Assembly: GCA_946479035.1 (NCBI GenBank) | Contig: CAMLDW010000011.1 | Span: 1-58,520, forward strand | Reading direction: 5' to 3' | DNA length: 58,520 bases | From: an uncultured Chthonomonadaceae bacterium | Lineage (GTDB): Bacteria; Armatimonadota; Fimbriimonadia; Fimbriimonadales; Fimbriimonadaceae | Part shown: positions 16,918 to 26,229 of the stretch, one piece after another | How the letters are laid out: the number at the start of each line of letters is the position of its first letter | How positions within the stretch are numbered: position 1 is the stretch's first letter | Program-made: the position numbers and the translations under genes | The notes under the pieces: generated by a model | The model's input: the letters and a program-made list of their open reading frames with translations, nothing else | Database searches by the model: none | Told to the model about the DNA's origin: nothing

Positions 16918-17142
16918 ATGCCGCAGAAGATCGTGGGCGACCGTTACTACGTGAGCTACGCCGAGCTCGGCAAGCCGTCGCGCAAGGGCGACTACAAGGT
17001 GCCGGGGCTCGGGATCGTGGTGCTGGACGACGCGGACATCCACTATGCGAAGGCAGTGCCCAGCCCCGGCTTCTACGTGCGGCGCTCTCGCTCGCTTGGG
17101 CCAGAGGCGTTCGTGGTAGTGAGCAGGGCGCAGACGGCTTAG
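16918..17142 (+). CDS. Small protein of unknown function (74 aa)
   Basis: I do not recognise this 74-residue protein. It is rich in Tyr, Val and charged residues, has no membrane segment or Cys, and looks like a compact all-beta or alpha/beta domain. Support for its being real is the -10 element six bases before the ATG, the shared divergent spacer with the kinase gene and a strong terminator hairpin 18 bases after its stop. A 225-base open frame alone would be weak evidence in GC-rich DNA. Confidence 0.6.
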   Translation: MPQKIVGDRYYVSYAELGKPSRKGDYKVPGLGIVVLDDADIHYAKAVPSPGFYVRRSRSLGPEAFVVVSRAQTA

Positions 17143-17159
17143 CCAGCAACAAATGGAAC

Positions 17160-17190
17160 GGCGCCTCGTCCGCGGTGCGGACGGGGCGCC
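17160..17190. terminator. Bidirectional terminator hairpin
   Basis: A 14-bp stem (one T-G pair) with a 3-base loop, GGCGCC...GGCGCC, sits between the convergent ends of the small gene and pilT. Confidence 0.75.
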
Positions 17191-17207
17191 GTCATGCTGT
17201 TTGCGCG

Positions 17208-18578
17208 CTAGGCGACGTTCTTCGCCAGCCGGGCAAACGTGTCCTTGTCCACGGAGCGCATCATGCACTCTTCGTAGCTGACAGTGGCCTGCCTGACGAG
17301 CTCGGCCAGCGACCGGTCCATCGTCTGCATGCCGACGTTGGAAGACGTCTCGATGACCGAGTACATCTGGTGGGTCTTGCCCTCTCGGATCAAGTTTTTG
17401 ATGGCGGGGATGCCGACCATGATCTCGAGCGCGGCGATGCGTCCGCCGCCCAGCTTGGGGAGCAGCTGCTGGGAGACGACGGCCTCGATCGTGTTGGCGA
17501 GCAGGACCTTGATCTGGTCCTGCTGGTCCGCCGGGAACACGTCGATGATTCGGTCGATCGTCGAGGGGGCGTTGCGCGTGTGCAGCGTGCCAAAGACGAG
17601 GTGGCCGGTCTCAGCCAGCGTCAGCGCCGCCTCGATGGTCTCAAGGTCGCGGAGCTCGCCGACCAGGATGATGTCCGGGTCCTCGCGGAGCACGGCTCGC
17701 AGCGAGTTGTGGAACGAGAACGTGTCGCTGTGCATCTCGCGCTGGTTGACCATGCAGTTCTTGTGCCTGTGCAGGTACTCGATCGGGTCCTCGATGGTCA
17801 GGATGTGCGAGTGCCGCGACTCGTTGATGTCGTCGATCATCGAGGCGATGGTCGTCGACTTGCCGGAGCCAGTGGGGCCGGTGACAAGGATGAGGCCGGA
17901 CGAGCGCTTGGCGAGGTCGCGGATGATGGGTGGCAGGTGCAGCTCTTCGAACGTCGGGATCCGGTTGGGGATCAGACGCAGCGCGGCAGAAACGGAGTTG
18001 CGCTGCATATAGACGTTGACGCGGAAGCGTGCGAGCCCCTTCACGCCGTAGCCAAAGTCGAGCTCGTGGGTCTGCTCGAACTTCTTAAGGTCGTCGTCGT
18101 TCAGGATGTCGTAGATGAGCCGCTTGGTAATCTCGTCGTTCAGCTTGTCGAACGGGAGCGCGACGATCTCTCCGTCGAGCCTCACCATCGGGGGCAGACC
18201 CGACGTGAGGTGGATGTCGGAGGCCTTTCGTTCGACGGCCATGCGAAGGAGCTCGTCGATGTGGGTGTCGCCGACCGGTACGACGTCCTGCTTGAGCTGC
18301 GCATACTCCGGCTCCATCAGCTCGTCGCCGATCTGGTACTTGCCGGTCGACTTTCTCGGGTCGACGAGCTCCCGTGGCACGTAGGCAGGCACGTACTGCT
18401 CGCCTTCCGGCTCGGGCCCCTCTTTATAGCCTTCGGCGTCGCGGAACTGCTCGAGGATGTCGCTCAGCTCGTCGGTCGAAGGAGTGAGCTTCTTCTGCGG
18501 CTGCGCCTTTGGCGGCTCTGCCGCGGGCTTCTCGCCTTCCGGGCCGATCACTTTATCCCATTTGAAATCATCTGCCAT
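17208..18578 (-). CDS. pilT: Type IV pilus retraction ATPase PilT
   Basis: PilT is the hexameric ATPase that depolymerises type IV pili and powers twitching. The catalytic part shows ASDIHLTSG, Walker A GPTGSGKST (residues 234-242), the Asp box DPIEYLH, Walker B ILVGELRD and the PilT-specific AIKNLIREGK. The first 100 residues are an acidic, Pro- and Lys-rich extension not found in ordinary PilT, which has about 345 residues; this protein has 456. The ATG at 18578 has GGAGG eight bases upstream, so I prefer it to a TTG at 18593. It is the last gene of pilB-HDOD-pilT. Confidence 0.95.
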   Translation of the reverse strand: MADDFKWDKVIGPEGEKPAAEPPKAQPQKKLTPSTDELSDILEQFRDAEGYKEGPEPEGEQYVPAYVPRELVDPRKSTGKYQIGDELMEPEYAQLKQDVVPVGDTHIDELLRMAVERKASDIHLTSGLPPMVRLDGEIVALPFDKLNDEITKRLIYDILNDDDLKKFEQTHELDFGYGVKGLARFRVNVYMQRNSVSAALRLIPNRIPTFEELHLPPIIRDLAKRSSGLILVTGPTGSGKSTTIASMIDDINESRHSHILTIEDPIEYLHRHKNCMVNQREMHSDTFSFHNSLRAVLREDPDIILVGELRDLETIEAALTLAETGHLVFGTLHTRNAPSTIDRIIDVFPADQQDQIKVLLANTIEAVVSQQLLPKLGGGRIAALEIMVGIPAIKNLIREGKTHQMYSVIETSSNVGMQTMDRSLAELVRQATVSYEECMMRSVDKDTFARLAKNVA

Positions 18579-18593
18579 GTCTTCTACCTCCAA

Positions 18594-19463
18594 TCAGAAC
18601 GAAATGACCGCCGATGCGGCGATCGCCTCCATCGACTCCTCGATCAATCGGTTCAACTGCTCCTCTTCGATAGCCAGCAGTTCGACAGTCCAGTGCTTCA
18701 CTTGGCCCGGCGCCGCGGCGGACTCCTGCTTTCCGCCGACTGCGAACCGTGCTATCTGGTCAGACAGCCCGACGAGCGCGCGGAGCTTGCTGCACTCGTC
18801 GTCCGCCGACGCGGGCGTCACGTAGTCGAGCCCCTTGACCAGGATCTCCGGGAAGCCCCAGCGCTCTGCGGCAGCCATCCCGACCTCCGTGTGGTCGCAG
18901 CCGAAGACCGCTCGCTCGGACTGGATGTCGGTCGCGCCCTTCTCCATGAGCAGCATCACCTTTTCATAGTCGGTGGGCTCGGCGCGGTCCATGAGCGTCT
19001 TGCCGATATAGTGCAACAGCCCGACCGTGTAGCCTTCGTCGGCCATGCGAAGGCCAAGCTTGCCCGAGAGGAATCGGCAGCAGACGGCGGTGTCCAGCGA
19101 GTGCCTCCACCAGCCGCGTCGGCGCATGGACTCGCGGTCGGTCTTACCGACAAACAAGTCGAACACGCCGACGGCCATAGCGAGCTGGCGCACGGCTCGG
19201 AATCCAAGGAACGCGACCGCCTCGCGGATCGAGGTGACCTTTCGCGGAAGGGCGTAGTAGGCGGAGTTCGCCTGCGTCAGGATCTTTGCCGAAAAGCCCG
19301 GGTCGATCACGATCGCCTTTTCCAGCAGTGCCGCCGACGAGTCCGTCGACGACGTCATCTCCATGATCTTGTAGACCACTTGCGGGAGGACGGCGATCTC
19401 CTTTGTCCGAGAGATCACCTTGTCGACTGCTTGGTTCGATTGGCCTGCTGGTAGCGCTGACAT
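18594..19463 (-). CDS. HDOD-domain signalling protein between pilB and pilT
   Basis: This 289-residue protein is an HDOD domain, a catalytically dead relative of HD phosphohydrolases used in signalling. The N-terminal half carries LPQVVYKIMEM, IVIDPGFSAKILTQANSAYY and SIREAVAFLGFRAVRQLA, which are diagnostic. The HD motif itself is degenerate (GLLHYIG). It lies 10 bases after pilB and 15 before pilT, so it is almost certainly in one transcript with them. A role in controlling pilus motor switching is inference. Confidence 0.9.
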   Translation of the reverse strand: MSALPAGQSNQAVDKVISRTKEIAVLPQVVYKIMEMTSSTDSSAALLEKAIVIDPGFSAKILTQANSAYYALPRKVTSIREAVAFLGFRAVRQLAMAVGVFDLFVGKTDRESMRRRGWWRHSLDTAVCCRFLSGKLGLRMADEGYTVGLLHYIGKTLMDRAEPTDYEKVMLLMEKGATDIQSERAVFGCDHTEVGMAAAERWGFPEILVKGLDYVTPASADDECSKLRALVGLSDQIARFAVGGKQESAAAPGQVKHWTVELLAIEEEQLNRLIEESMEAIAASAVISF

Positions 19464-19473
19464 TCTGTTTCCC

Positions 19474-21201
19474 TTATCCGTAGATGACCCTGAGGACCTC
19501 GTCCACCGAGGTGACGCCCATGAGGATCTTCTGGACGGCGTCCATCTGAAGCGTCTTCATGCCGTTGGCGACCGCGAGGTTCCTAATCTCGTGGCTGGGG
19601 ACGCGGTGAAGGATCTTGTCGCGGATCTCGTCCGAGAGGAGCATGAGCTCGTGCACGCCGGTGCGGCCTTTGTAGCCGGTGCCCTTGCACTGCTCGCATC
19701 CTGCGCCCTTGAACAACTTGAGCTCGCCCCTCGTCTCGGCGCCGACCTCTTCCGGCACTGGAAAGCCGTAGCGCAAGAGCGTCTCGCGGCTCGCCATGTA
19801 GGACTCCTTGCAGTTGGGACAGATCTGGCGGACGAGGCGCTGGGCTAGGACGCCGATGAGCGAGGAGGCGATGAGGAACGCCTCGACGTCCATGTCCATC
19901 AGTCGAGACGGGGCCGAGGACGCGTCGTTCGTGTGGAGGGTGCTGAAGACTAGGTGGCCCGTGAGCGCGGCTTCCATGGCGATGGTGGCCGTCTCTCGGT
20001 CGCGCATCTCACCGATCATGATCACGTCCGGGTCTTGGCGGAGCATCGACCTCAGCCCCGCGGAGAACGTCATTCCCGCCTTGACGTTGACGTTGCACTG
20101 GTTGATGGACTGCAGCTCGTACTCGACCGGGTCTTCGATCGTGATGATGTTCTTGAGCCCGTCGTTGCTCTGGTTGATGAGGGAGTAAAGCGTCGTCGAC
20201 TTTCCGGAGCCGGTGGGACCGGTGACGAGCACAATCCCGTAGCTGCGCTGCGCCATCTCTTCCAGCAGCTTGAGGTTGTGGTTGAGAAAGCCTAGCTTGG
20301 AGAGGCCGACGTTGATGCCTGCCTTGTCCAAGACGCGCATGACGATCTTTTCCCCGTACACGACCGGCAGGGTCGAGACGCGGAAGTCGAACTCCTTGCC
20401 TCCGATGGTCGCGCTGATGCGGTTGTCCTGCGGCGTGCGCTTCTCGGCGATGTCCATGTTCGCGACGATCTTAAAGCGCGATGCGAGCGGCGCAGCGACT
20501 TTGCGGGGCAGCTTCATCGCGTCCATCATGATGCCGTCGATGCGGAGCCTGACCATGACGCAGTCCCTGCGGGGCTCGATGTGGATGTCGCTCGCCTTGT
20601 CCGAGATCGCCTGGTTGATGATGAGGTTGGCGAGCCGAACGACCGGTGCGTCCTCTCCGAGCGCCTTGAGCTCGTCCTCGCTCATCTCGTCGTCGTCCGC
20701 AGGCGCGGAGGCGTGGACGTCGAGGTTGCCGTCGAAGTCCTTCATCACGCCTTCGATGGCGTCGCCGATGTTTACGTCGAGCTTGTACTTCTCGGCGAGG
20801 GCGTAGTTGATGTCCTCTTCGACCGCGATCATGGGCTCGATCTCGTAGCCCGTGTTCATGCGGAGCTCGTCGATGACGAAGACGTCGAGCGGGTTCGCCA
20901 TCGCGACGATCAGCTTTTTGTCGCGGATCTCGATGGGCATGGACTTGAATCGCTTGGCGAACTGGGGCGTGAGCTTGGAGATGGCCTCGTCGGTCGGGGA
21001 GACGCTCGAGAGGTCTATGTAGGGGACCCCCCAGACTTTGCCCATGCATCGGACGCGGTCGCGCTCGGTGATGAGCCCCATCTCGACCATGACGCGGGCA
21101 ATAGGATCATCGCCACCCATCTCCAGTTGCTTTTCTGTAGCCAACTGAAGCTGTTCGGGTGTGATCAATCCTTCTTGAACGAAGACGTCCCCGGTCAGCA
21201 T
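19474..21201 (-). CDS. pilB: Type IV pilus extension ATPase PilB (GspE family)
   Basis: PilB drives pilus polymerisation at the cytoplasmic base. The 575 residues comprise an MshEN/GSPII_E N-terminal domain (about 50-145) and the ATPase core with SDIHIEP. Walker A GPTGSGKST lies at about 328-336, with Asp box EDPVEYELQ, Walker B VIMIGEMRD and His box TLHTNDASSAPSRL. Near the end is the tetracysteine zinc site CPNC...CEQC. The start ATG lies six bases after a TAGAAC element and has no Shine-Dalgarno sequence. PilC and the major pilin are not adjacent. Confidence 0.96.
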   Translation of the reverse strand: MLTGDVFVQEGLITPEQLQLATEKQLEMGGDDPIARVMVEMGLITERDRVRCMGKVWGVPYIDLSSVSPTDEAISKLTPQFAKRFKSMPIEIRDKKLIVAMANPLDVFVIDELRMNTGYEIEPMIAVEEDINYALAEKYKLDVNIGDAIEGVMKDFDGNLDVHASAPADDDEMSEDELKALGEDAPVVRLANLIINQAISDKASDIHIEPRRDCVMVRLRIDGIMMDAMKLPRKVAAPLASRFKIVANMDIAEKRTPQDNRISATIGGKEFDFRVSTLPVVYGEKIVMRVLDKAGINVGLSKLGFLNHNLKLLEEMAQRSYGIVLVTGPTGSGKSTTLYSLINQSNDGLKNIITIEDPVEYELQSINQCNVNVKAGMTFSAGLRSMLRQDPDVIMIGEMRDRETATIAMEAALTGHLVFSTLHTNDASSAPSRLMDMDVEAFLIASSLIGVLAQRLVRQICPNCKESYMASRETLLRYGFPVPEEVGAETRGELKLFKGAGCEQCKGTGYKGRTGVHELMLLSDEIRDKILHRVPSHEIRNLAVANGMKTLQMDAVQKILMGVTSVDEVLRVIYG

Positions 21202-21207
21202 GCCCAG

Positions 21208-21213
21208 GTTCTA
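21208..21213 (-). promoter_or_regulatory. -10-like element, leaderless promoter of pilB-HDOD-pilT
   Basis: TAGAAC on the minus strand is followed by CTGGGC and the ATG at 21201. It differs from TANNNT only in the last base. Confidence 0.5.
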
Positions 21214-21440
21214 TGTTCCACGCCTGGGGGAGTTACCGGGCAGGCAATCCTACCGGGGTGGGTCGTCCGGGCAGGTTCATTGGGGCTGCTTTCGGGGCGC
21301 GCGCAGGTCCCCAACAAGCTGCGGCAAAAGCCCTGGGTTCTTTACCGTCTGGCCCGACCGACCTGGCCCCTCGTCCGGGCAGCCCGCGGCGTTCGCTTCG
21401 ATGAGTCGGCGCGCCGTTCGAGCCCCACAGTGCCAAAAGG

Positions 21441-21446
21441 TACAAT
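21441..21446 (+). promoter_or_regulatory. -10 element of the tRNA-Leu gene
   Basis: TACAAT lies 16 bases before the tRNA 5' end, which leaves room for a short 5' leader to be removed by RNase P. Confidence 0.55.
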
Positions 21447-21462
21447 TGCGGGCCGTGCACCT

Positions 21463-21549
21463 GCCCAGGTGGCGGAATTGGTAGACGCGCTAGTTTCAGG
21501 TACTAGTGGCAGCAATGTCGTGGGGGTTCGAGTCCCTTCCTGGGCACCA
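21463..21549 (+). tRNA. tRNA-Leu (anticodon CAG)
   Basis: This 87-base class II tRNA has a 7-bp acceptor stem (GCCCAGG with CCTGGGC). The D arm carries the Leu-type GGTAGAC, and the anticodon stem CTAGT/ACTAG holds loop TTCAGGT, so the anticodon is CAG and it reads CUG. It has a long variable arm and the T loop GGTTCGAGTCC. The 3' CCA is encoded. It stands alone on the plus strand. Confidence 0.95.
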
Positions 21550-21621
21550 CGATCGGAGCGCGACCCGACTCGCATCCCCGTCCACTTGGCATGTGGACAC
21601 TGGCTGCCTCAAGCTTGAAGG

Positions 21622-22122
21622 CTAGAAGTAGTGAACGAGCTCGCCGTTGATGAGATGCTCCTCGCGATGGAACGCGAGCGCGGCCTTGGGCGTGCCGTAG
21701 CGGGCCTCAATATAGCGCACCGCAGCGATCGTCTGCAGCAGCGGGTCGGAGGTCTTCTTGATCCCTGTGCCGAGCCAGGTCGAGTCTAGGAACTGGTATA
21801 GGCCGAACGCGGAAGACTCTGGGTTCTCCAGTAGCGGATTGTAGTGCGACTCGCGCCAGCAGATGCGCGCCATCGCGTCGATCTGGCCTTCGTCCCACCG
21901 CGCGCCTTCGATCTCCGTTGCGCGCTCGATCAGCTCGACAATGCGCGTCTTGCCGGTCAAGGGATCTACCGAGCCCAGGGCGAAGGTCTGCCTCTCTAGC
22001 AGCTCTTTCTGCGCGCGCAGACGCTCTGTCTGTTCGGCAATGCTGTCCTCGTGCGAGCGCGAGAGAACGTGCCAGGCAAAAAGTGCGCTCGCCAGGGTCA
22101 GCAGTAGGAATACGGGCCTCAT
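21622..22122 (-). CDS. Membrane-anchored lytic transglycosylase (SLT domain)
   Basis: This 166-residue protein has an N-terminal hydrophobic anchor or signal (residues 2-18). A coiled-coil-like charged stretch follows, then an SLT domain from about residue 85 (ICWRESHYNPLLENPESSAFGLYQF). The catalytic Glu is in RESHYNP. The C-terminal AYNAGP-type segment is missing and replaced by ALAFHREEH, so the domain is short. The ATG at 22122 has GAGGT nine bases upstream; a longer frame to 22245 adds residues of no character. Confidence 0.82.
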   Translation of the reverse strand: MRPVFLLLTLASALFAWHVLSRSHEDSIAEQTERLRAQKELLERQTFALGSVDPLTGKTRIVELIERATEIEGARWDEGQIDAMARICWRESHYNPLLENPESSAFGLYQFLDSTWLGTGIKKTSDPLLQTIAAVRYIEARYGTPKAALAFHREEHLINGELVHYF

Positions 22123-22264
22123 TGTTTGCCACCTCGTTGCCCGGCTCTGTCCTGGCCGGGCGTTTGTCAGCCCGCCCTTTGGGCGGCACAATCCGTTCCA
22201 ACGCACGACGTCCCGTCGTTCTTGCCGGTGGCGCGGCTTGCACATTCCCGCGAAGAATGCGAGG

Positions 22265-22270
22265 TAACAT
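22265..22270 (+). promoter_or_regulatory. -10 element before the cobalamin riboswitch
   Basis: TAACAT fits the TANNNT pattern used elsewhere in the window and would start RNA near 22277, just before the riboswitch core. Confidence 0.45.
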
Positions 22271-22289
22271 CAAAGAAGCCGCTGGAGGC

Positions 22290-22400
22290 TGCGCATCGTC
22301 GCGTGGCTCTGTCGGGGGAAGTCCGGTGAGATTCCGGCACTGTGCCGCAACGGTGTAGGCCTATCGGGGCCGAAGTCCGAACGCCCGCTCCAGCAAGGAC
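22290..22400 (+). promoter_or_regulatory. Cobalamin (B12) riboswitch
   Basis: The conserved core elements appear in order: GGGGGAAGTCCGGTGAGATT, then TTCCGGCACTGTGCCGCAAC, a variable arm GTGTAGGCCTATCGGGGCC, and the B12-box-like GAAGTCCGAACGCCCGC. A small hairpin (CACCTA/TAGGTG) follows within 30 bases and could be the expression-platform or kissing-loop partner. The 22492 gene begins about 90 bases downstream with the Shine-Dalgarno GAGG, so control of translation initiation is more likely than termination; no T-tract is seen. Ligand specificity (adenosyl- or hydroxocobalamin) cannot be decided by eye. Confidence 0.87.
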
Positions 22401-22491
22401 CGATGGTCACCTACGAGCATAGGTGGAGCGGAGCGGACGGTTCCCGCGAAACTCCCAAAGTCTCGTCGTTGGCCTCACAACTGAGGAAACG

Positions 22492-23256
22492 ATGCAAACA
22501 AAACTACGAGCGTTCACGCTCATCGAGCTTCTCGTCGTCATCGCGATCGTCGCCATATTGGCTGCGATCCTCTTCCCCGCTTTCGCCTCGGCCAAGGCCG
22601 CTGCAAAGAAGACCGTGTGCATGAGCAACGTGCGGCAGATCGGGCTTGCATGGGCAATGTACGACTCTGACAACGACGACGCGCTGATGCGCGTGTACAC
22701 CAAAGGCTCGGACCGGTGGTACTACTGGTGGGGCTCCTACGACGGCACGACCCTGCGCGAGGACGAGGGCCTGCTCTATCCCTACTTCAAAAACCGGCAG
22801 ATCCAGGCGGACCCCGCCTTCCCCAGCGCTCTGCGCACGGCGCTCGGCCTGACGGGATTTGGCTACAACTACAGCTACCTGAGCCCGAGCGAGTTTGCGC
22901 CCCCGACGTGGGAGGAGCACGAGATATCGGTCAACGAGACTCAGATCGGAGATCCCTCGGACACGGTGGCGTTCGCCACGGCCGCGCGGATCAACAACTG
23001 GTCGTACTCCGTGCCAACGCTAGAAGGGAACGCGTTCCTCGATCCGCCTTCGGCCAACTTTCCTGGGTTCCACGCGCGCCACAGGGGCGTCGGTATCGTG
23101 TTGTGGTGCGACACGCACACAAAGGCGCGCAAGGCCGCGATGCGCACGGAGGACTTCGGCTATGGGTTCCACGCCGAAGACTTCGTCAGGAACGACCTCG
23201 GCGACATCGACGAGGACGGCGACTTCACGACCGACGAGCTGTTCGACCTGGAATAG
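22492..23256 (+). CDS. Prepilin-type N-terminal cleavage/methylation protein under B12 riboswitch
   Basis: This 254-residue protein begins with a type IV prepilin signal: positively charged leader, Ala at -1, then [20 protein letters not shown]. The rest follows the short Planctomycete/Armatimonadota pseudopilin style, with [19 protein letters not shown] directly after the helix, an aromatic WYYWWGS stretch and an acidic C-terminus rich in Asp and Glu. GAGG lies six bases before the ATG at 22492. It would be processed by a prepilin peptidase and inserted in a pilus or secretion pseudopilus. Its only visible control is the cobalamin riboswitch, which is unusual for this family. Confidence 0.88.
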   Translation: MQTKLRAFTLIELLVVIAIVAILAAILFPAFASAKAAAKKTVCMSNVRQIGLAWAMYDSDNDDALMRVYTKGSDRWYYWWGSYDGTTLREDEGLLYPYFKNRQIQADPAFPSALRTALGLTGFGYNYSYLSPSEFAPPTWEEHEISVNETQIGDPSDTVAFATAARINNWSYSVPTLEGNAFLDPPSANFPGFHARHRGVGIVLWCDTHTKARKAAMRTEDFGYGFHAEDFVRNDLGDIDEDGDFTTDELFDLE

Positions 23257-23267
23257 CGAACTAACAA

Positions 23268-23299
23268 GCGGAGGGCAGCGCTCCCGCGTGGCCCTCCGC
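23268..23299. terminator. Bidirectional terminator hairpin
   Basis: A 9-bp stem GCGGAGGGC/GCCCTCCGC with a 14-base loop lies between the convergent ends of the prepilin-like and DUF167 genes. Confidence 0.6.
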
Positions 23300-23301
23300 C
23301 A

Positions 23302-23565
23302 CTATAGTGCGTCCAGGCGGACCTGCAGTTCAGCACGGCTGAGCGATGCGATCGCGAGGGTCTTGTCCCGCGACTTGGCGCCGCGTTTGATCGTGATCGA
23401 GGTCTTCGGCACTCGCAGCGCCTTTGCGACGTTCTCGACCACGGACTTGTTCGCTTGGCCGTCCGTCGGGGCGGCGGTGGTGAAGACGCACAGCACGCCG
23501 TCTTTGCACACGATCCGGTTCCGGCTCGCACGAGGAGCGACCCGGACTTTCAGCTCGCTACCCAG
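23302..23565 (-). CDS. DUF167/YggU family protein, probable CTG start
   Basis: This 87-residue protein belongs to the YggU/DUF167 family, a small alpha/beta fold of unknown function. Family marks are VRVAPRASRNRI at the start, TAAPTDGQANKSVVENVAKAL and SITIKRGAKSRDKTL. The first ordinary start (GTG 23511) would remove the first beta-strand. Upstream only CTG codons occur in frame; the one at 23565 lies nine bases after GGAGG and overlaps the end of the DivIVA-like gene by eight bases. I therefore place the start there, with less certainty for the exact codon than for the gene. Confidence 0.75.
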   Translation of the reverse strand: MGSELKVRVAPRASRNRIVCKDGVLCVFTTAAPTDGQANKSVVENVAKALRVPKTSITIKRGAKSRDKTLAIASLSRAELQVRLDAL

Positions 23566-24040
23566 CGGCAGCGTCCTCCGGCTGGATCTGGAGAGGCGGC
23601 GCGTCCTCGAGCATGCGCAGGTAGTCCTGGAGCATGGCTCGGAGGCGCGCCTCGAAGTTCCTCTTGTCCTGCATGCGCTGATCGATCTTTCGTTCGATCT
23701 CGCCGATCTCTTCCGTTGCCTTGCGCCGAAGCTCGTCCGCCTGCCTCTTGGCGTGCTCGATGACGAGCTCGGCCTCTTTGTGCGCCGCTGCGCGCGTCTC
23801 GTCCGCCGTCCTTTGCGCCAAGATCAGCACGTCCGCCAGCGTCGACTCCTTTCGGCGGAACAGCTCGAGCTCCTTGACCTCGAGCTCGTAGCGGTTTTTC
23901 AGCGCTTGGTGCTCTTGCCGCAAGCCTTCCAGCTCGCTGGCGGCCGTCCTAAGCATCGCGTCCACCGCGCCGGTCTCGTACCCCTTGCGTACGATTGGGA
24001 AGCGCGCTCCCTCCAGGTCGATCGGCGAAATGCGTTCCAT
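23558..24040 (-). CDS. DivIVA-domain protein
   Basis: This 160-residue protein starts with MERISPIDLEGARFPIVRKG, followed by YETGAVDAML, the DivIVA N-terminal lipid-binding motif. It then becomes a long charged coiled coil with Glu/Lys/Arg heptads. DivIVA/GpsB/SepIVA-type proteins mark curved membranes and steer division or wall synthesis. The ATG at 24040 has GGAGAG upstream. DUF167 follows in overlap, as in other bacteria where yggT/yggU-like genes accompany divIVA. Confidence 0.82.
   Translation of the reverse strand: MERISPIDLEGARFPIVRKGYETGAVDAMLRTAASELEGLRQEHQALKNRYELEVKELELFRRKESTLADVLILAQRTADETRAAAHKEAELVIEHAKRQADELRRKATEEIGEIERKIDQRMQDKRNFEARLRAMLQDYLRMLEDAPPLQIQPEDAAAG
23575..23579 (-). 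promoter_or_regulatory. Ribosome binding site for the DUF167 CTG start
   Basis: GGAGG inside the end of the DivIVA-like gene is nine bases from the CTG at 23565. Confidence 0.45.
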
Positions 24041-24114
24041 CCCTGACTCTCCGTGTTCCATGTTTCTACGGTGGACGCCAGCCTGATGAGCCCACATCGA
24101 CGGCTTTGGGCCCG

Positions 24115-24683
24115 TTAGCCGCCCATCCGCTGGATAGCCCTGGCCCGGTTCCTCAAAAACGCACCGTCGTTCGGGTAAGCCCTGAGGGCGACGTCCAGCA
24201 CTCGGACCACGTCCTTGTCGTAGCCTAGCCGGGAATAGGCGTTCGAGAGCAGCGAAAACACGTTTCTGTGCGGAGCAGGCGTCTGCAAGATGTCTTCTTC
24301 GAGGACAGCGGGGATGCGCGCGTACATCTTCCACTCCCAATAGGCCTGCGCCTCGAAGAGCCCGCGGTCTGGGTCTTCCGGGTTCTCGTTCTTGAACCGG
24401 ATCGCCACAGCCAGCCGCTCGGCGTCGTATTCGACGTTGCCAAGCATCCACACGAGGTCAGAGGCTAGGCCGCCGTCCCATGGCCGACACTCGTAACGCA
24501 TGCGCTGGAGCTGGATCGCCTTGGGATAGTCTCCCAGACCGAAGAAGCCGTCTGTCTCGGCGTCGGCCCGGGCATCGACGTACACCATGATTTCCTCAAC
24601 GCGCCGTTGATCGACTTCTTGGTCCTGGGCGACGACCGGGGTCGTGGTGAGAGCAACGAGTGCAAAGAGCGCGAGTCTGCGGT

Positions 24684-24687
<4 letters not shown>
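24115..24687 (-). CDS. Secreted TPR-like protein
   Basis: This 190-residue protein has a signal peptide (residues 1-20, ending VVAQ) and a helical mature part resembling tetratricopeptide repeats. The segments [23 protein letters not shown] and [17 protein letters not shown] show TPR spacing at about residues 142-187. No enzyme motif is seen. Its ATG overlaps the gatB stop as ATGA, so it is cotranslated with gatB, but a link to tRNA amidation is not obvious. Confidence 0.72.
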
Positions 24688-26168
<1,481 letters not shown>

Positions 26169-26176
26169 CGCGCCCG

Positions 26177-26182
26177 ATTCTA
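26177..26182 (-). promoter_or_regulatory. -10 element of gatB
   Basis: TAGAAT on the minus strand is eight bases before the gatB ATG, without a Shine-Dalgarno sequence. Confidence 0.55.
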
Positions 26183-26229
26183 CCGAGGAAAAGAGGCGAG
26201 CGCCAGCGCCGCGCACAGCTCAGGGCCGC

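Noticed and set aside
17175..19454. A 759-codon open frame on the plus strand opposite pilT and the HDOD gene
   Set aside because: Its product is a low-complexity Arg/Asp/Leu/Val sequence, the usual antisense shadow of GC-rich coding DNA. The minus-strand genes are clear family members.
21580..21598. Hairpin GTCCAC/GTGGAC after the tRNA
   Set aside because: Six base pairs and no T-tract; could occur by chance.
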